Source of the DNA: an uncultured Paracoccaceae bacterium | GTDB taxonomy: Bacteria; Pseudomonadota; Alphaproteobacteria; Rhodobacterales; Rhodobacteraceae | Length of the DNA: 64,000 nt | Assembly: GCA_943787985.1 (NCBI GenBank) | Contig: CALSOO010000004.1 | Coordinates: 620,001-684,000, forward strand | Direction of reading: 5' to 3' | Part shown: positions 12,062-22,332 of the stretch, in pieces | Numbering within the stretch: position 1 is the first letter of the stretch | Layout of the letters: each line of letters begins with the position of its first letter | Made by a program: the position numbers and the translations under genes | The notes under the pieces: model-generated | What the model was told of the DNA's origin: nothing | The model's database searches: none | Seen by the model: only the letters and a program-made list of their open reading frames with translations

Positions 12062-12838
12062 GTGGTCATGAGTACAAAATTCGCAACATTCCAGATTCGC
12101 ACCGCCTTTGGAGTTTGGTCTTTTGCGCTGCTTGTCAGTTGCTTGACCATGGTTATTTCCAACCGGTTGGTCTGGGTGTTGTTCCCGGCCGAGGATTATG
12201 TTTTCACAGCGGTGCTTGCGGCGTTTATTACGTTCGTGATAACGCTTCCGGTCTGCATGTATATCGGTTTGAAAATCCGTGAGAATACCAGCCTGAGCGA
12301 TGAGTTGGTGCGTCTGGTCAATCGTGACCGGCTCACAGATGTCGCCACACGGGATTTCTTTTTCGAGCGAATGGATAAAAATCCTGAATCTTATGGCGTA
12401 TCTTTGATGGTCGATATCGACCATTTCAAGATGGTCAATGACACCTACGGCCATTTTGCCGGCGATGATGTCATCAAGCACGTCAGTCAGCTGTTGCGCA
12501 AAGAAACCCGCGAAAACGATGTCATCTGTCGATTCGGGGGCGAAGAGTTCGTGGTTTTCCTGCACGAAGTGAGTGGCGATCAAGGGCAGGTTATTGCTGA
12601 ACGCATGCGGGTGTCTGTGCAAACCGCACCTGCCTTGTCGGACGGTGTAAAGGTTGGCGTTACTGTTTCAATCGGCGGGTCCCTCAAAGAACGCCTGTCT
12701 GATATAAATATTTCGATCCAACAGGCTGATGCGGCTTTGTACCGCGCCAAAGAAAACGGGCGCAATCAAACGGTTGTCGATTGGGAGGTTGTTCCTCTTG
12801 AAGCGCTTGAAGAAGCCAAAGGCAAGTTGGTGTCCTGA
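12062..12838 (+). CDS. GGDEF-domain diguanylate cyclase with N-terminal membrane region
   Basis: Two hydrophobic segments; DRLTDVATRDFFFERM...DIDHFKMVNDTYGH...RFGGEEFVVF. Confidence 0.92.
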   Translation: MVMSTKFATFQIRTAFGVWSFALLVSCLTMVISNRLVWVLFPAEDYVFTAVLAAFITFVITLPVCMYIGLKIRENTSLSDELVRLVNRDRLTDVATRDFFFERMDKNPESYGVSLMVDIDHFKMVNDTYGHFAGDDVIKHVSQLLRKETRENDVICRFGGEEFVVFLHEVSGDQGQVIAERMRVSVQTAPALSDGVKVGVTVSIGGSLKERLSDINISIQQADAALYRAKENGRNQTVVDWEVVPLEALEEAKGKLVS

Positions 12839-12956
12839 CCCGCTGCGCTGGCGACCCGACGACACAGTGTCCTAACCCCAAAATGCACCTGAATTTTGTT
12901 TGAGATTGAGCAAGGGCGTACTAGATACGTGAGTAACGGATAGAGGACACCACAAA

Positions 12957-14081
12957 ATGGCATTGCTTGATACAGTCGACCCGACGGGTTTGGAAGAATT
13001 CAGCGTGGTCTTTACAGACCGGTCGCTCAACCATATGAGCGCGACCTTTCAAGGGGTTATGAACGATATATCATCCATGCTCAAAGAGGTTTACGCCGCA
13101 GATGCAGTGGTTGTGGTGCCCGGTGGCGGGACGTTCGGAATGGAAGCTGTCGCGCGCCAGTTTGGCAAAGGCGCCAACGTATTGGTCGTGCGCAACGGCT
13201 GGTTCAGCTACCGCTGGAGCCAGATTTTCGAGATGGGGGATTTGACCGCCTCGACCACGGTTTTGAAAGCACGTCAGACTGGCAACGTCAGCGCATCCCC
13301 GTTCGCACCCGCGCCCATCGCAGAGGTGGTGGAGGCGATCCGCACGCAAAAACCTGATGTGGTGTTTGCGCCTCACGTGGAAACCTCGGCAGGTGTCATT
13401 TTGCCGGATGACTATGTGAGCGCCATGGCGGCTGCCGCCCATGAGGTTGGCGCATTGATGGTTCTGGATTGCATCGCGTCGGGTTGTGCGTGGGTCGACA
13501 TGAAAGCCACGGGCGTGGATGTCCTGATTTCTGCCCCTCAAAAAGGGTGGAGCGCATCCCCTTGTGCCGGTTTGGTCATGTTGTCAGAGCGCGCAGTGAC
13601 CCGTGTCGGGCAAACCCAGTCCGACAGTTTTGCGATCGATCTGGGCAAGTGGCACAGCATCATGCAGGCGTATGAAAACGGCGGTCATGCCTATCATGCG
13701 ACCATGCCAACGGATGCTTTGCGTGATTTTCGCGACACGATGAAAGAGACCCAAGCCTACGGCTTTGCCACGCTCAAAGACGCCCAATGGGCGCTTGGCA
13801 ATGGTGTGCGCGCGTTGTTGGACGCAAAAGGTGTGACGTCTGTGGCCGCTGACGGATTTGGCGCGCCCGGTGTTGTCGTCAGCTATACGGCCGATGCGGA
13901 CGTGCAAAACGGCAAGCGGTTTGCCGCAGAGGGCATGCAGATCGCGGCAGGTGTGCCGTTGCAATGTGACGAGCCTGCGGACTTTCGGACTTTCCGTATC
14001 GGTTTGTTCGGATTGGACAAATTATACGACGTGGACGCCACGATTGCCCGTTTGACCCGCGTTGTTGATAAGGTTCTATAG
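12957..14081 (+). CDS. Class V (alanine/serine-glyoxylate type) aminotransferase
   Basis: PLP fold-type I organisation; SAPQKGWSASPCAGLVMLS Lys region. Confidence 0.8.
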   Translation: MALLDTVDPTGLEEFSVVFTDRSLNHMSATFQGVMNDISSMLKEVYAADAVVVVPGGGTFGMEAVARQFGKGANVLVVRNGWFSYRWSQIFEMGDLTASTTVLKARQTGNVSASPFAPAPIAEVVEAIRTQKPDVVFAPHVETSAGVILPDDYVSAMAAAAHEVGALMVLDCIASGCAWVDMKATGVDVLISAPQKGWSASPCAGLVMLSERAVTRVGQTQSDSFAIDLGKWHSIMQAYENGGHAYHATMPTDALRDFRDTMKETQAYGFATLKDAQWALGNGVRALLDAKGVTSVAADGFGAPGVVVSYTADADVQNGKRFAAEGMQIAAGVPLQCDEPADFRTFRIGLFGLDKLYDVDATIARLTRVVDKVL

Positions 14082-14126
14082 CCTTTTCCCGCGGTCTGAT
14101 TTGAAAACGGGCTGGGCCTTGGAACG

Positions 14127-15329
14127 TTATTTCCCGACACCAAGGCCCATCTGCATCAGTGTTTTGCGCACGGGGCCCAGACTGTAGAGCGCATTCAAAC
14201 CCATGGCCCGCGCGTCCCGCAGAAGCGGATTCGACGCTTGGCTGGCGCGGTTGAGCAGGTCAATCCCTGTCACCCGCAGTTTTACATCTCCCATCCGTGC
14301 CTTGTGGTAGGTTTCCAGCATTGTCGCGTCCCCCAGCGTTTCTGGGGAGGCCGTCGCGAGGTCGAGCAATGTGGACGTGTCGCGCAGGCTCATGTTCAAC
14401 CCTTGCGCGCCGATGGGGGGCACCACATGTGCGGCTTCTGCGATGAGGGCGATACGTTGCCCGCTCATCCGGTCTGCCGTTTGGCTTATGATTGGCCAGA
14501 TTGTGCGGTTTGAGGCCAGGGTTAATGGCCCGAAAAGACCGCAACTGCGCGTGTTCAGTTCGGCTTCAAAGGCATGTGTCTCCAGCCCCATCCGAGTTTG
14601 CGAGAGGGGCCCGTCGTCCATCCAGACCACGGCCGAGCAAGGTTTCCCGTCGTGATCGGGCAAAGGCACAAGCGTGAACGGCCCCCCCGTGCGGTGAACT
14701 TCGGTCGAGATGTTCTCATGGGGCAGGGTGTGTGTGACGGCAAAAGCGAGTGCCTTTTGCCCGTAACGCTTGGTGGATACGCCGATGCCGGCGGCGGTGC
14801 GCATTGGCGAATTGCGCCCGTCCGCCGCGATCACAAGTTTGGCCTGCACGCGGGTGCCGTCACTGAGGCCAACCCGTGCGGATTGAGAGCGCGTGAACAG
14901 GGTTGTGGTTCCGGTGCCCGGGCGAAAATCGACGGTATCCAAAGCGGTCAGGCGCGCGCGCATTTCGCGGCGCAGCACGTAATTGGGGAAGTTCCAGCCG
15001 AACGGCTCGTCCGAGATGTCGGTGGCGTCGAATTCTTTGGTCAGGCGCGCTTGGGGCTCAGCGCCCCCTGCATCCACGATCCGCATCACTTGCAAGGCAG
15101 AGGCGTAGGGCAGTAACGGCTGCCAAAGGCCCGCGGCTTGCAAAACGACGCGGGCAGGTTGCAACATTGCGGTGGTGCGCATGTCTGCGCCGACGGCATC
15201 TCGTTCGGTCACTGGGGGCGTTGGATCGACGCAGATCACGCTGAACCCTGCGGAGCCAAAGGCCGCAGCCGCCGCGAGCCCTGCGATGCCGCCGCCGGAA
15301 ATCAGAATGTCACAGTCTTGGGTTCGCAT
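14127..15329 (-). CDS. UbiH/UbiF/COQ6-family FAD-dependent hydroxylase
   Basis: DILISGGGIAGLAAAAAFGSAGFSVICVDP dinucleotide-binding motif; AAHVVPPIGAQGLNMSLRD. Confidence 0.9.
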   Translation of the reverse strand: MRTQDCDILISGGGIAGLAAAAAFGSAGFSVICVDPTPPVTERDAVGADMRTTAMLQPARVVLQAAGLWQPLLPYASALQVMRIVDAGGAEPQARLTKEFDATDISDEPFGWNFPNYVLRREMRARLTALDTVDFRPGTGTTTLFTRSQSARVGLSDGTRVQAKLVIAADGRNSPMRTAAGIGVSTKRYGQKALAFAVTHTLPHENISTEVHRTGGPFTLVPLPDHDGKPCSAVVWMDDGPLSQTRMGLETHAFEAELNTRSCGLFGPLTLASNRTIWPIISQTADRMSGQRIALIAEAAHVVPPIGAQGLNMSLRDTSTLLDLATASPETLGDATMLETYHKARMGDVKLRVTGIDLLNRASQASNPLLRDARAMGLNALYSLGPVRKTLMQMGLGVGK

Positions 15330-15393
15330 GGTTTTGCCTCCGTTACACGTAAACTAGGGTGGGCGCGTGGCTTTGACCAAGCGGCATCCTGTC

Positions 15394-16053
15394 CTACCCC
15401 AACAGGGTTCGCAAAAATCCGGTCAGATCGTCCGTGTGGTGGTGCACGTAAGGGGCGAGGTCGGGCACAGGATGAACATGCACAGTACGCATGCCCATGT
15501 CATGCGGGGCCTCAAGATTGCGGGCCTCGTCCTCGAACATGGCGGCGCGGGTTGTGTCGATACCGTCCGCGCCAAACACCTGCTCAAACGCCGCGCGGCG
15601 GGGCTTGGGGACGTAACTGGCGTGCTCCACCCCGTAAAGCGCATCAAATATTCCGTCCAAACCACGGGCTTTTAACACATTTTCGGCGTAAGGGGCTGTG
15701 CCGTTGGTGTAGACGATCTTGCGACCGGGCAGCGCCGTGATCTGGGCGGCAAGGTCGGGATCCTTGTGCATGTGGGTCATATCGATCTGGTGGACATCGT
15801 GCAAAAAGGGCCACGGCGGCACGTCGTGTTCGGCCATCAACCCTGCCAGAGAAGTCCCGTGCTCACGCCAATAGGTGGTGCGCAAACCATCCGCGGTTTT
15901 GGCGTCCACAGACAGCGTATCCATGATGAAGTGGCGCATTTTGACTTCTATTTGATCAAACAGGCGATCCGTGGGCGGATAAAGCGTGTTGTCGAGGTCA
16001 AAAACCCATTGGGTCACGTGAGAGAAATCATTTTGTAGCATAAGATTGTGCAT
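15394..16053 (-). CDS. HAD-family pyrimidine 5'-nucleotidase
   Basis: WVFDLDNTLYPPTDRLFDQIEVKM; IVYTNGTAPYAENVLKARGL; FEDEARNLEAPHDMGM. Confidence 0.9.
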   Translation of the reverse strand: MHNLMLQNDFSHVTQWVFDLDNTLYPPTDRLFDQIEVKMRHFIMDTLSVDAKTADGLRTTYWREHGTSLAGLMAEHDVPPWPFLHDVHQIDMTHMHKDPDLAAQITALPGRKIVYTNGTAPYAENVLKARGLDGIFDALYGVEHASYVPKPRRAAFEQVFGADGIDTTRAAMFEDEARNLEAPHDMGMRTVHVHPVPDLAPYVHHHTDDLTGFLRTLLG

Positions 16054-16112
16054 ATCAGGGCAGGGTTGCGACGCAAGGGCAAAGCCTTGCGCAATGGCGT
16101 GCGCGCGTTAAG

Positions 16113-16790
16113 GTGTTGGGAACGCTTGTTGTGATGGACGCTCAGATGAAATCGAACCCGACCGATGCCTATGGCATGATCCTCGAAGCAATTGACGTCG
16201 GGGTGTACAAACCCGGCGACCGTTTGGTGGAAAGCGACCTTGCAGAACGGTTTGGAGTGTCGCGCACACCGGTCCGTGAGGCGTTGCAGCGCCTGGAAAC
16301 CCAATCTTTGTTGGCACGGGACGGGCGCAGCCTGATCGTGGCCTCCCTTGATCACAACCAGATGGCGGAGCTGTACGTTGTGCGCCGTGAACTCGAGGGG
16401 TTGGCGGCGTCGCTTGCTGCGCGTCACGCAAATGAAGAAGAGGTGCGTATTCTGCGCGACATGGTGGATGCCGACAACGCGCTGGTGGATGACGCCCCTG
16501 CGTTGACCCGTGCCAACCGCCGCTTTCACAAACAGGTTCATCTGGCGTCGCACAACCGCTATCTGGTGCAACAGCTTGATCTGGTGCATCGCACAATGGC
16601 GCTGATGGCGACCACTTCATTGGCGGCCCAAGGCCGCGGCGCGATTGCGCAACGCGAGCATGATGCGATTGTTTCGGCGATCGAGGCAAAGGACGAGGCG
16701 GCGGCAGGGGCTGCCCTGCGCGAGCATATTTCTGTGGCCTTCATGACCCGTCTGAAACAGGATGCAGCGCGGCGCGAAGAGGAAGGGTAA
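16113..16790 (+). CDS. GntR-family (FadR-like) transcriptional regulator
   Basis: ILEAIDVGVYKPGDRLVESDLAERFGVSRTPVREALQRLE wHTH plus FCD domain. Confidence 0.92.
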   Translation: MLGTLVVMDAQMKSNPTDAYGMILEAIDVGVYKPGDRLVESDLAERFGVSRTPVREALQRLETQSLLARDGRSLIVASLDHNQMAELYVVRRELEGLAASLAARHANEEEVRILRDMVDADNALVDDAPALTRANRRFHKQVHLASHNRYLVQQLDLVHRTMALMATTSLAAQGRGAIAQREHDAIVSAIEAKDEAAAGAALREHISVAFMTRLKQDAARREEEG

Positions 16791-16792
16791 CC

Positions 16793-18691
16793 TTAGGACA
16801 AGGCGTCCTGTTGCGCATTGTCTGTGCGCTGTGAAACGCCGTGTTCGGTTTTGTCCCAATAAAACGGGTGCGCCACCATTTCATAGAGCGCTTTGTAACT
16901 GGCGAGCGCCCCGAGCACGAAATAGATTGGCATTGTCGGCACCCACGCGATGAGGTGGCGATGCCCGCGCCCTGACACGGCAACCATGCCCATTGCGATG
17001 CTCAACACTTCGGATGTGATGAACAAAACCATGATCGCGAACAGACCTGTTTGCCCGTAATAGGTGAGGCCCGCGTGTTCGACGCCAAAGACCGTCAGCC
17101 AAAACGACCACAGCAACGGGGCGAGTGCGAATTGGGAAAAGGATGCCAGAAAGATGGTTTGCAGTCCCATGAAGCGCAAAAAGCCAATGTCTTTGATCAG
17201 TTGGATAGGTGCGCGCATGTGGACGAAATACGTGATCATAAACCCTTTGAGCCAGCGCGAGCGTTGCCGCACCCAATGCCACGGTCGGCAGTTTGCCTCT
17301 TCATAGGTGACGGTGGGCAAAAGTTCGGTGACATAGCCGTGTCGCGCCAGTCGCACGCCAAGGTCTGCGTCCTCTGTCACGTTGTGGGCGTCCCAGCCGC
17401 CCAGTTTTTCCAATACGTCGCGTTTGAAAAACAAAGTTGTGCCGCCCAGTGGCACCACCAGCCCCAATCGCGCCATACCCGGCATCACAAGGCGCCACCA
17501 CGTGGCGTATTCGATGGTGAAGCACCGCGCCATCCAGTTGCTGCGTGAGTTATAGTAATCCAGAATTCCCTGTAAACACACAACGTTTTCAGGGGCTTGA
17601 TGGAACCGCATCACGACTTTTTCGATTTGATCAGGTTCGGGCGCGTCTTCGGCGTCCCACACTCCGATGATGCTGCCATGGCAGAAGTCCAAGGCGTAAT
17701 TGAGCGCCCGTGGTTTGGTCGTGAGCCCCCCTGAATCGGGCACTTCGATCACGCTGATCCAGTCGGGCAATTGTGTTTTGGCCAAGGTCGCGCGGGTGAT
17801 CGTGTCTTTGGCCTCAAGCACCAAGACGACGTTGAGCAAGGATTTGGGGTAGGTCAGGCGCGAGAGCCGTTTGACCAAGGCGCCAGCGATTTCCTTTTCA
17901 TGTAACAGCGGCACCATGACGGAGACGCGGGGGAGGCGAAATGCCTCAAGGTTTTGCGACGTGTCGGCGGGGAGCGTTGCGGATTTGCTGATTTGTGCAA
18001 GGAATGCCGCCGCTTTGAGCCCGGTTGTGAGAATGAGTGTAAATACCGCCCATGCGATGGCGAGCCCCATCGTCATGGCCGGGGCCAGCATCACCCCCAA
18101 ACCCAAGGTTGTCAGGATCGCTGCCGCCCAGATCCCGCGGTGGCGTGTATGACGCCCCCAGTCCCGGCAACTTTCGACGCCGGGCACGCGTGCGACGGCT
18201 TTTTGCGCCAGTTCAAAGCCGTAGAGCCGGTTCAGTTGTTTCTGGATCAGCAGACCGTCCGCCACCACGGGCAACATTGTTAACCGTAGATGCCCGACGC
18301 AGGCCCGCAGGTGCGCGAATTGTGAGGGGTCGTTTGTTGCAACAAGAAGCGTATTGCCGATCCAGAGCCAAGGAACGACGCGGTGCGTCAGGCACAGGGA
18401 TGCCGGCAGCGCGTCTGCCATGCCAAGGCGCGGAGGATCGCGTTCGAGGTTGATGCGTTGCGCGTTGTGCTGTCTGGAGAGTGTATCGAGGATTTGATCC
18501 TCGTTGATCAGCCCATCGGCCTTGAGAATATCGCCCAACCGCGCATCAACCCGCGCCTGTAGTCCCATCGCATTCACCAAGTCCTCTTGGGTGATCGCGC
18601 CTGAGTTCACCAGATGCCGCCCGAAGGGGAGTGTCGCCTGATCGGGCGCCACGCTTTGCGGGTCTGTAAATTTGAGCCGTGCGTCACTCAC
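16793..18691 (-). CDS. Membrane glycosyltransferase (GT2) with N-terminal MshEN/GspE-N-like domain
   Basis: Duplicated LPFGRHLVNSGAITQEDLVNAMGLQ / RLGDILKADGLINEDQILDTLSRQ; GT2 motifs DAEDAPEPDQI, TEDADLGVRLARHGY, RQRSRWLKGF; multiple TM segments. Confidence 0.85.
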   Translation of the reverse strand: MSDARLKFTDPQSVAPDQATLPFGRHLVNSGAITQEDLVNAMGLQARVDARLGDILKADGLINEDQILDTLSRQHNAQRINLERDPPRLGMADALPASLCLTHRVVPWLWIGNTLLVATNDPSQFAHLRACVGHLRLTMLPVVADGLLIQKQLNRLYGFELAQKAVARVPGVESCRDWGRHTRHRGIWAAAILTTLGLGVMLAPAMTMGLAIAWAVFTLILTTGLKAAAFLAQISKSATLPADTSQNLEAFRLPRVSVMVPLLHEKEIAGALVKRLSRLTYPKSLLNVVLVLEAKDTITRATLAKTQLPDWISVIEVPDSGGLTTKPRALNYALDFCHGSIIGVWDAEDAPEPDQIEKVVMRFHQAPENVVCLQGILDYYNSRSNWMARCFTIEYATWWRLVMPGMARLGLVVPLGGTTLFFKRDVLEKLGGWDAHNVTEDADLGVRLARHGYVTELLPTVTYEEANCRPWHWVRQRSRWLKGFMITYFVHMRAPIQLIKDIGFLRFMGLQTIFLASFSQFALAPLLWSFWLTVFGVEHAGLTYYGQTGLFAIMVLFITSEVLSIAMGMVAVSGRGHRHLIAWVPTMPIYFVLGALASYKALYEMVAHPFYWDKTEHGVSQRTDNAQQDALS

Positions 18692-18811
18692 GCTGGACCT
18701 ATCGGGTTAAGGATACCCTTCGGTCCTGCCTGAGCAGAGTTAATAGTGCGTTAAGTTTGAGCCGGTTTGGTAACCATTGGCGCAGTTTCACGCGTGAGTT
18801 GTGGGTTGCCG

Positions 18812-19969
18812 TTAAGCGCGCGCGGCCATCGCCTCTGCAAAGCGTTCAAACAGGTAGAAACTGTCCTGTGGTCCCGGGCTGGCTTCGGGGTGATGCTGCA
18901 CGGAATAGACCGGACGGTCTTTCATCCGGATGCCGCAGTTGGACCCGTCAAACAGGGAGGTGTGCGTCTCCAGCACCCCATCGGGCAAGGATTGTGCATC
19001 GACGGCAAACCCGTGGTTCATCGAGGTGATTTCGACCTTCCCCGTTTCGTGATCTTTCACGGGGTGGTTTGCACCGTGATGGCCGTGGTTCATCTTGACC
19101 GTTTCGGCCCCAAGGGCGAGGGCGAGCATTTGGTGCCCGAGGCAGATGCCAAACACGGGCAGGTCGGTCTGATCAAGGATGCCTTTGATCATCGGCACCG
19201 CATAGGCCCCGGTGGCCGCGGGATCGCCTGGACCGTTGGACAGAAAGACGCCGTCGGGCGCGTGGGCCAACACCTCTTCGGTGGTCGCGGTCGCCGGCAA
19301 GACGGTGACATCACAGCCAGCCGAAGCCAGACAGCGCAGAATATTGCGCTTGGCGCCGTAATCAATGGCCACCACTTTGTGCTTGGGGGCGGTTTGGCGG
19401 GTGTAGCCTTCCGGCCATGCCCACCGCATCTCGTCCCAGCGGTAAGATTGGGCGCATGTGACTTCTTTGGCCAAGTCCATGCCTTCCAACCCTGCAAAGC
19501 CGCGCGCCGTGGCGATCAAGGCTTCGACGTCGAATACGCCCTCGGGATTGTGGGCGAGCGTGACATGAGGGGAGCCTGCCTGACGGATGGCGCGGGTGAG
19601 GCGGCGGGTGTCAATGCCGCCTATGGCGATGCGACCACGCGCGGCCAGCCATTCCCCCAAAGGACCGGCACTGCGCCAGCTGGACGGCGCGGTTGGCATC
19701 CATTTGACAACCATGCCTGCCGCGACAGGGTCGGCCGTTTCGTCATCTTCGGCGTTCACGCCCGTGTTGCCGACATGGGGGAAGGTAAAGGTCACAACCT
19801 GTCCCGCATATGAGGGGTCGGTCATGATTTCCTGATAGCCGGTCATGGCGGTGTTAAAGCAAAGCTCGGCTGTGGTTTCGCCTGTGGCACCAAATCCGGT
19901 GCCGTAGAACAACGTCCCATCCGCTAGAGCCAAACATGCGGTGGGGCGGGCAACGGCGGGCGCGGTCAT
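18812..19969 (-). CDS. carA: Carbamoyl-phosphate synthase small subunit
   Basis: LADGTLFYGTGFGATGETTAELCFNTAMTGYQEIMTDPSYAGQ; VFGICLGHQMLALALGAET. Confidence 0.96.
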   Translation of the reverse strand: MTAPAVARPTACLALADGTLFYGTGFGATGETTAELCFNTAMTGYQEIMTDPSYAGQVVTFTFPHVGNTGVNAEDDETADPVAAGMVVKWMPTAPSSWRSAGPLGEWLAARGRIAIGGIDTRRLTRAIRQAGSPHVTLAHNPEGVFDVEALIATARGFAGLEGMDLAKEVTCAQSYRWDEMRWAWPEGYTRQTAPKHKVVAIDYGAKRNILRCLASAGCDVTVLPATATTEEVLAHAPDGVFLSNGPGDPAATGAYAVPMIKGILDQTDLPVFGICLGHQMLALALGAETVKMNHGHHGANHPVKDHETGKVEITSMNHGFAVDAQSLPDGVLETHTSLFDGSNCGIRMKDRPVYSVQHHPEASPGPQDSFYLFERFAEAMAARA

Positions 19970-20160
19970 GGGCAGGCCTCTCGGTCAGAATGTGAGCAAA
20001 TTTGTCGGAACGTAAATCGGCGGGCAGTGCGGGTCAAGCGAATATCGTTTTTATAAATCTTTTAAAAACAGCTAGTTAGCTATTTTCATTGCTGTTGCGC
20101 TGCAATGCGGCAATGGCTATTGTGGCGTTCCGGAAGCAACTCACGGAGATGGGACGAGAC

Positions 20161-20625
20161 ATGGACATGAGAAGCAGAGTAGTGGCAGAGCTGAAGCAAG
20201 CCATGAAAGACAAAGCCGCAGCGCGTTTGTCGACCTTGCGGCTGATCAATGCCGCGATCAAGGACAAAGACATTGATGCCCGTGCGGCGGGCGCCGAAGA
20301 CGGTGTGGCCGATGCAGATATTCTGGCGATCCTGACCAAAATGTCCAAACAACGCGCTGACAGCGCGCGGGTCTATGAAGAGGGCGGACGCCTTGACCTT
20401 GCAGAGCGCGAGCTGGAAGAGATTGTGGTCATTGCGGAATTTCTGCCCAAACAATTGAGCGAAGACGAAGCGACAGCTGCCGTGGATGCCGCGGTTGCTG
20501 AAACGGGTGCAGACAGCATCCGCGACATGGGAAAAGTCATGGGCGCGCTCAAGGCTAAGTATACGGGACAAATGGATTTTGGCGCTGTTGGGCCGATGGT
20601 CAAAGACAGGCTTTGCGCCTCTTAA
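20161..20625 (+). CDS. GatB/YqeY domain protein
   Basis: MDMRSRVVAELKQAMKDKAAARLSTLRLINAAIKDKDIDAR...EFLPKQLSEDE. Confidence 0.92.
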   Translation: MDMRSRVVAELKQAMKDKAAARLSTLRLINAAIKDKDIDARAAGAEDGVADADILAILTKMSKQRADSARVYEEGGRLDLAERELEEIVVIAEFLPKQLSEDEATAAVDAAVAETGADSIRDMGKVMGALKAKYTGQMDFGAVGPMVKDRLCAS

Positions 20626-20656
20626 ACCGGTCACAGGCAGACTGAATACGGCATCA

Positions 20657-20681
20657 GGCGGGGGCACTCCCCGCCTTTTTT
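20657..20681 (+). terminator. Rho-independent terminator after yqeY-like gene
   Basis: GGCGGGG-loop-CCCCGCC followed by TTTTTT. Confidence 0.85.
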
Positions 20682-20685
20682 GTGC

Positions 20686-21168
20686 CTAGCGTTTGAGCGC
20701 CCGCAGCAAATCGTCATACAGCGAGATCCGTTCTTCTTCGCTCAGAAACGATCCGATTTCGACCTCGCGCCCGTTGCCGCGCAGGGTCACGTAATGGGGC
20801 ACCGGCCCGTCGCGTTCGTATTTTACAGCTTGGGTCCAATAGCGGTTGCACGCCCACACTTGCTGATCGCCTTTCGGGTTGGTGCGCACCAGAGTGGCCT
20901 CTGCGTCCCCCAAAGTCAGCACTTCGGTGATCTGGCGCTGTTTGTGATTGTGTTGAAGCGCGAAATAAATCCCCCACACCGCCATAAGCAAGAAGGGCAA
21001 CAGCCCCCAAAGAATGGGTGAGCCAAGCAAGGGCAGTGTGGGAATCAGAATCAGCGTAAAGGTCGAAAGCACGAAGGCCGCCATGCCCCGCGCGGGCAGG
21101 CTTTCATGCGGTTTGAGTTGCATGACTTGGGTCGGATCTGTTGGTGTGGTGGTCCAAGTGTAGGGCAT
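20686..21168 (-). CDS. DUF2244-like small membrane protein
   Basis: Two hydrophobic helices followed by WACNRYWTQAVKYERDGPVPHYVTLRGNGREVEIGSFLSEEER. Confidence 0.75.
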   Translation of the reverse strand: MPYTWTTTPTDPTQVMQLKPHESLPARGMAAFVLSTFTLILIPTLPLLGSPILWGLLPFLLMAVWGIYFALQHNHKQRQITEVLTLGDAEATLVRTNPKGDQQVWACNRYWTQAVKYERDGPVPHYVTLRGNGREVEIGSFLSEEERISLYDDLLRALKR

Positions 21169-21257
21169 TGCAGCTCGCTCGTTCGAGGTGTCGGGGAAAG
21201 GTTAGTGGGGTTGCGGGGCGTTGAAAATGCGACAAAAGCGAACTGCGGGCGGCCTTG

Positions 21258-21635
21258 CTACGGGTATGAAATGACTTCAAATTCAATTTCATTCTCATCA
21301 GCAAAGTAAAACCGCTGGCCTGGCTCGTATGATTGATGGCTGTGCGGGAGGTATCCCAGTTCCTTAACTTTGGCTTCGACCCGGTCCAAATCGTCTACAA
21401 CAACACCAATATGATTCAATCCAGCCCGCCTGTGGTAGCTTTCGGTCGCAGGCACGGTTTCGGTGGGCGGCGTGTAAAGGGCGAGGTAGCTTGCCTTGCT
21501 TCCTACATGCAAAGAGTGGCCATCGTGAATAGAGGGACCTTCCCACCGGATGGTCCAGCCAAAGAGGGTGCACAACAATTGCGCGGTCGCATGTCCGTCT
21601 TTCACAGTGATGTTTAAGTGTTCAAGTTCAGCCAT
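21258..21635 (-). CDS. VOC/glyoxalase-family protein
   Basis: LEHLNITVKDGHATAQLLCTLFGWTIRWEG...GLNHIGVVVDDLDRVEAKVKELG...FYFADENEIEFEVISY. Confidence 0.9.
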   Translation of the reverse strand: MAELEHLNITVKDGHATAQLLCTLFGWTIRWEGPSIHDGHSLHVGSKASYLALYTPPTETVPATESYHRRAGLNHIGVVVDDLDRVEAKVKELGYLPHSHQSYEPGQRFYFADENEIEFEVISYP

Positions 21636-21707
21636 TGGATTTCCTTTGATAAATCATTGTAGCTTATGGTTTAATTCCTCAAGTATACTTTAGATCAAGG
21701 ATTTATT

Positions 21708-22181
21708 TTGCCTGCATCGCATCCAATCTCAAGGCCTGCATCACAAGGGCTTACCATCGGCGAAGTCGCCAATCGAACAGGGCTGGCTGTATCGGCCATT
21801 CGCTTTTATGAAACCTATGGTTTGGTTGCACCGGTCAAAAACGGGTCGGGGCATCGCCGGTATGACCGGTCAGATATTCGAAAACTCAGCTTTGTGATGA
21901 TTGCACAGGAGCTTGGTGTTTCGCTGCGTGATCTGGGTGTTTTGATGCAGACTTTGCCCAAGGGCCGTGCCCCGACCCGAAGCGACTGGACTGCCATGGC
22001 GACTGAATTTCGGGGCGATCTGGAGGCTCGAATTGCAAAGGCCGAGCGACTGCGTGATACGCTGGACAGCTGTATCGGCTGTGGGTGCTTGTCATTGAAA
22101 AACTGCGCACTTTATAACCCCGATGACCAAGCGGCGCAGGCCGGTCCCGGTCCACGCCGCCTCATTGATCCAAGTCCTTAG
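21708..22181 (+). CDS. soxR: SoxR-like MerR-family redox-sensing regulator
   Basis: TIGEVANRTGLAVSAIRFYETYGLV MerR HTH; CIGCGCLSLKNC cluster. Confidence 0.85.
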   Translation: MPASHPISRPASQGLTIGEVANRTGLAVSAIRFYETYGLVAPVKNGSGHRRYDRSDIRKLSFVMIAQELGVSLRDLGVLMQTLPKGRAPTRSDWTAMATEFRGDLEARIAKAERLRDTLDSCIGCGCLSLKNCALYNPDDQAAQAGPGPRRLIDPSP

Positions 22182-22280
22182 GCTAGATCCAAAACGGACC
22201 CGTCGCGGGACAGTCCTTAGCGTGACCGCCTTGATCCTTTGCTTGTCCAGCCTCCAATGGTTTTCTGATCTGCACAAAGA

Positions 22281-22312
22281 AAAAGGGCCCCAACCGCCGT
22301 TGGAGCCCTTTG
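22281..22312 (-). terminator. Rho-independent terminator downstream of ctaD
   Basis: AAAGGGCTCCAACggcGGTTGGGGCCCTTTTT on the minus strand. Confidence 0.8.
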
Positions 22313-22332
22313 TTGTTTTCAAACCAGTGCGT

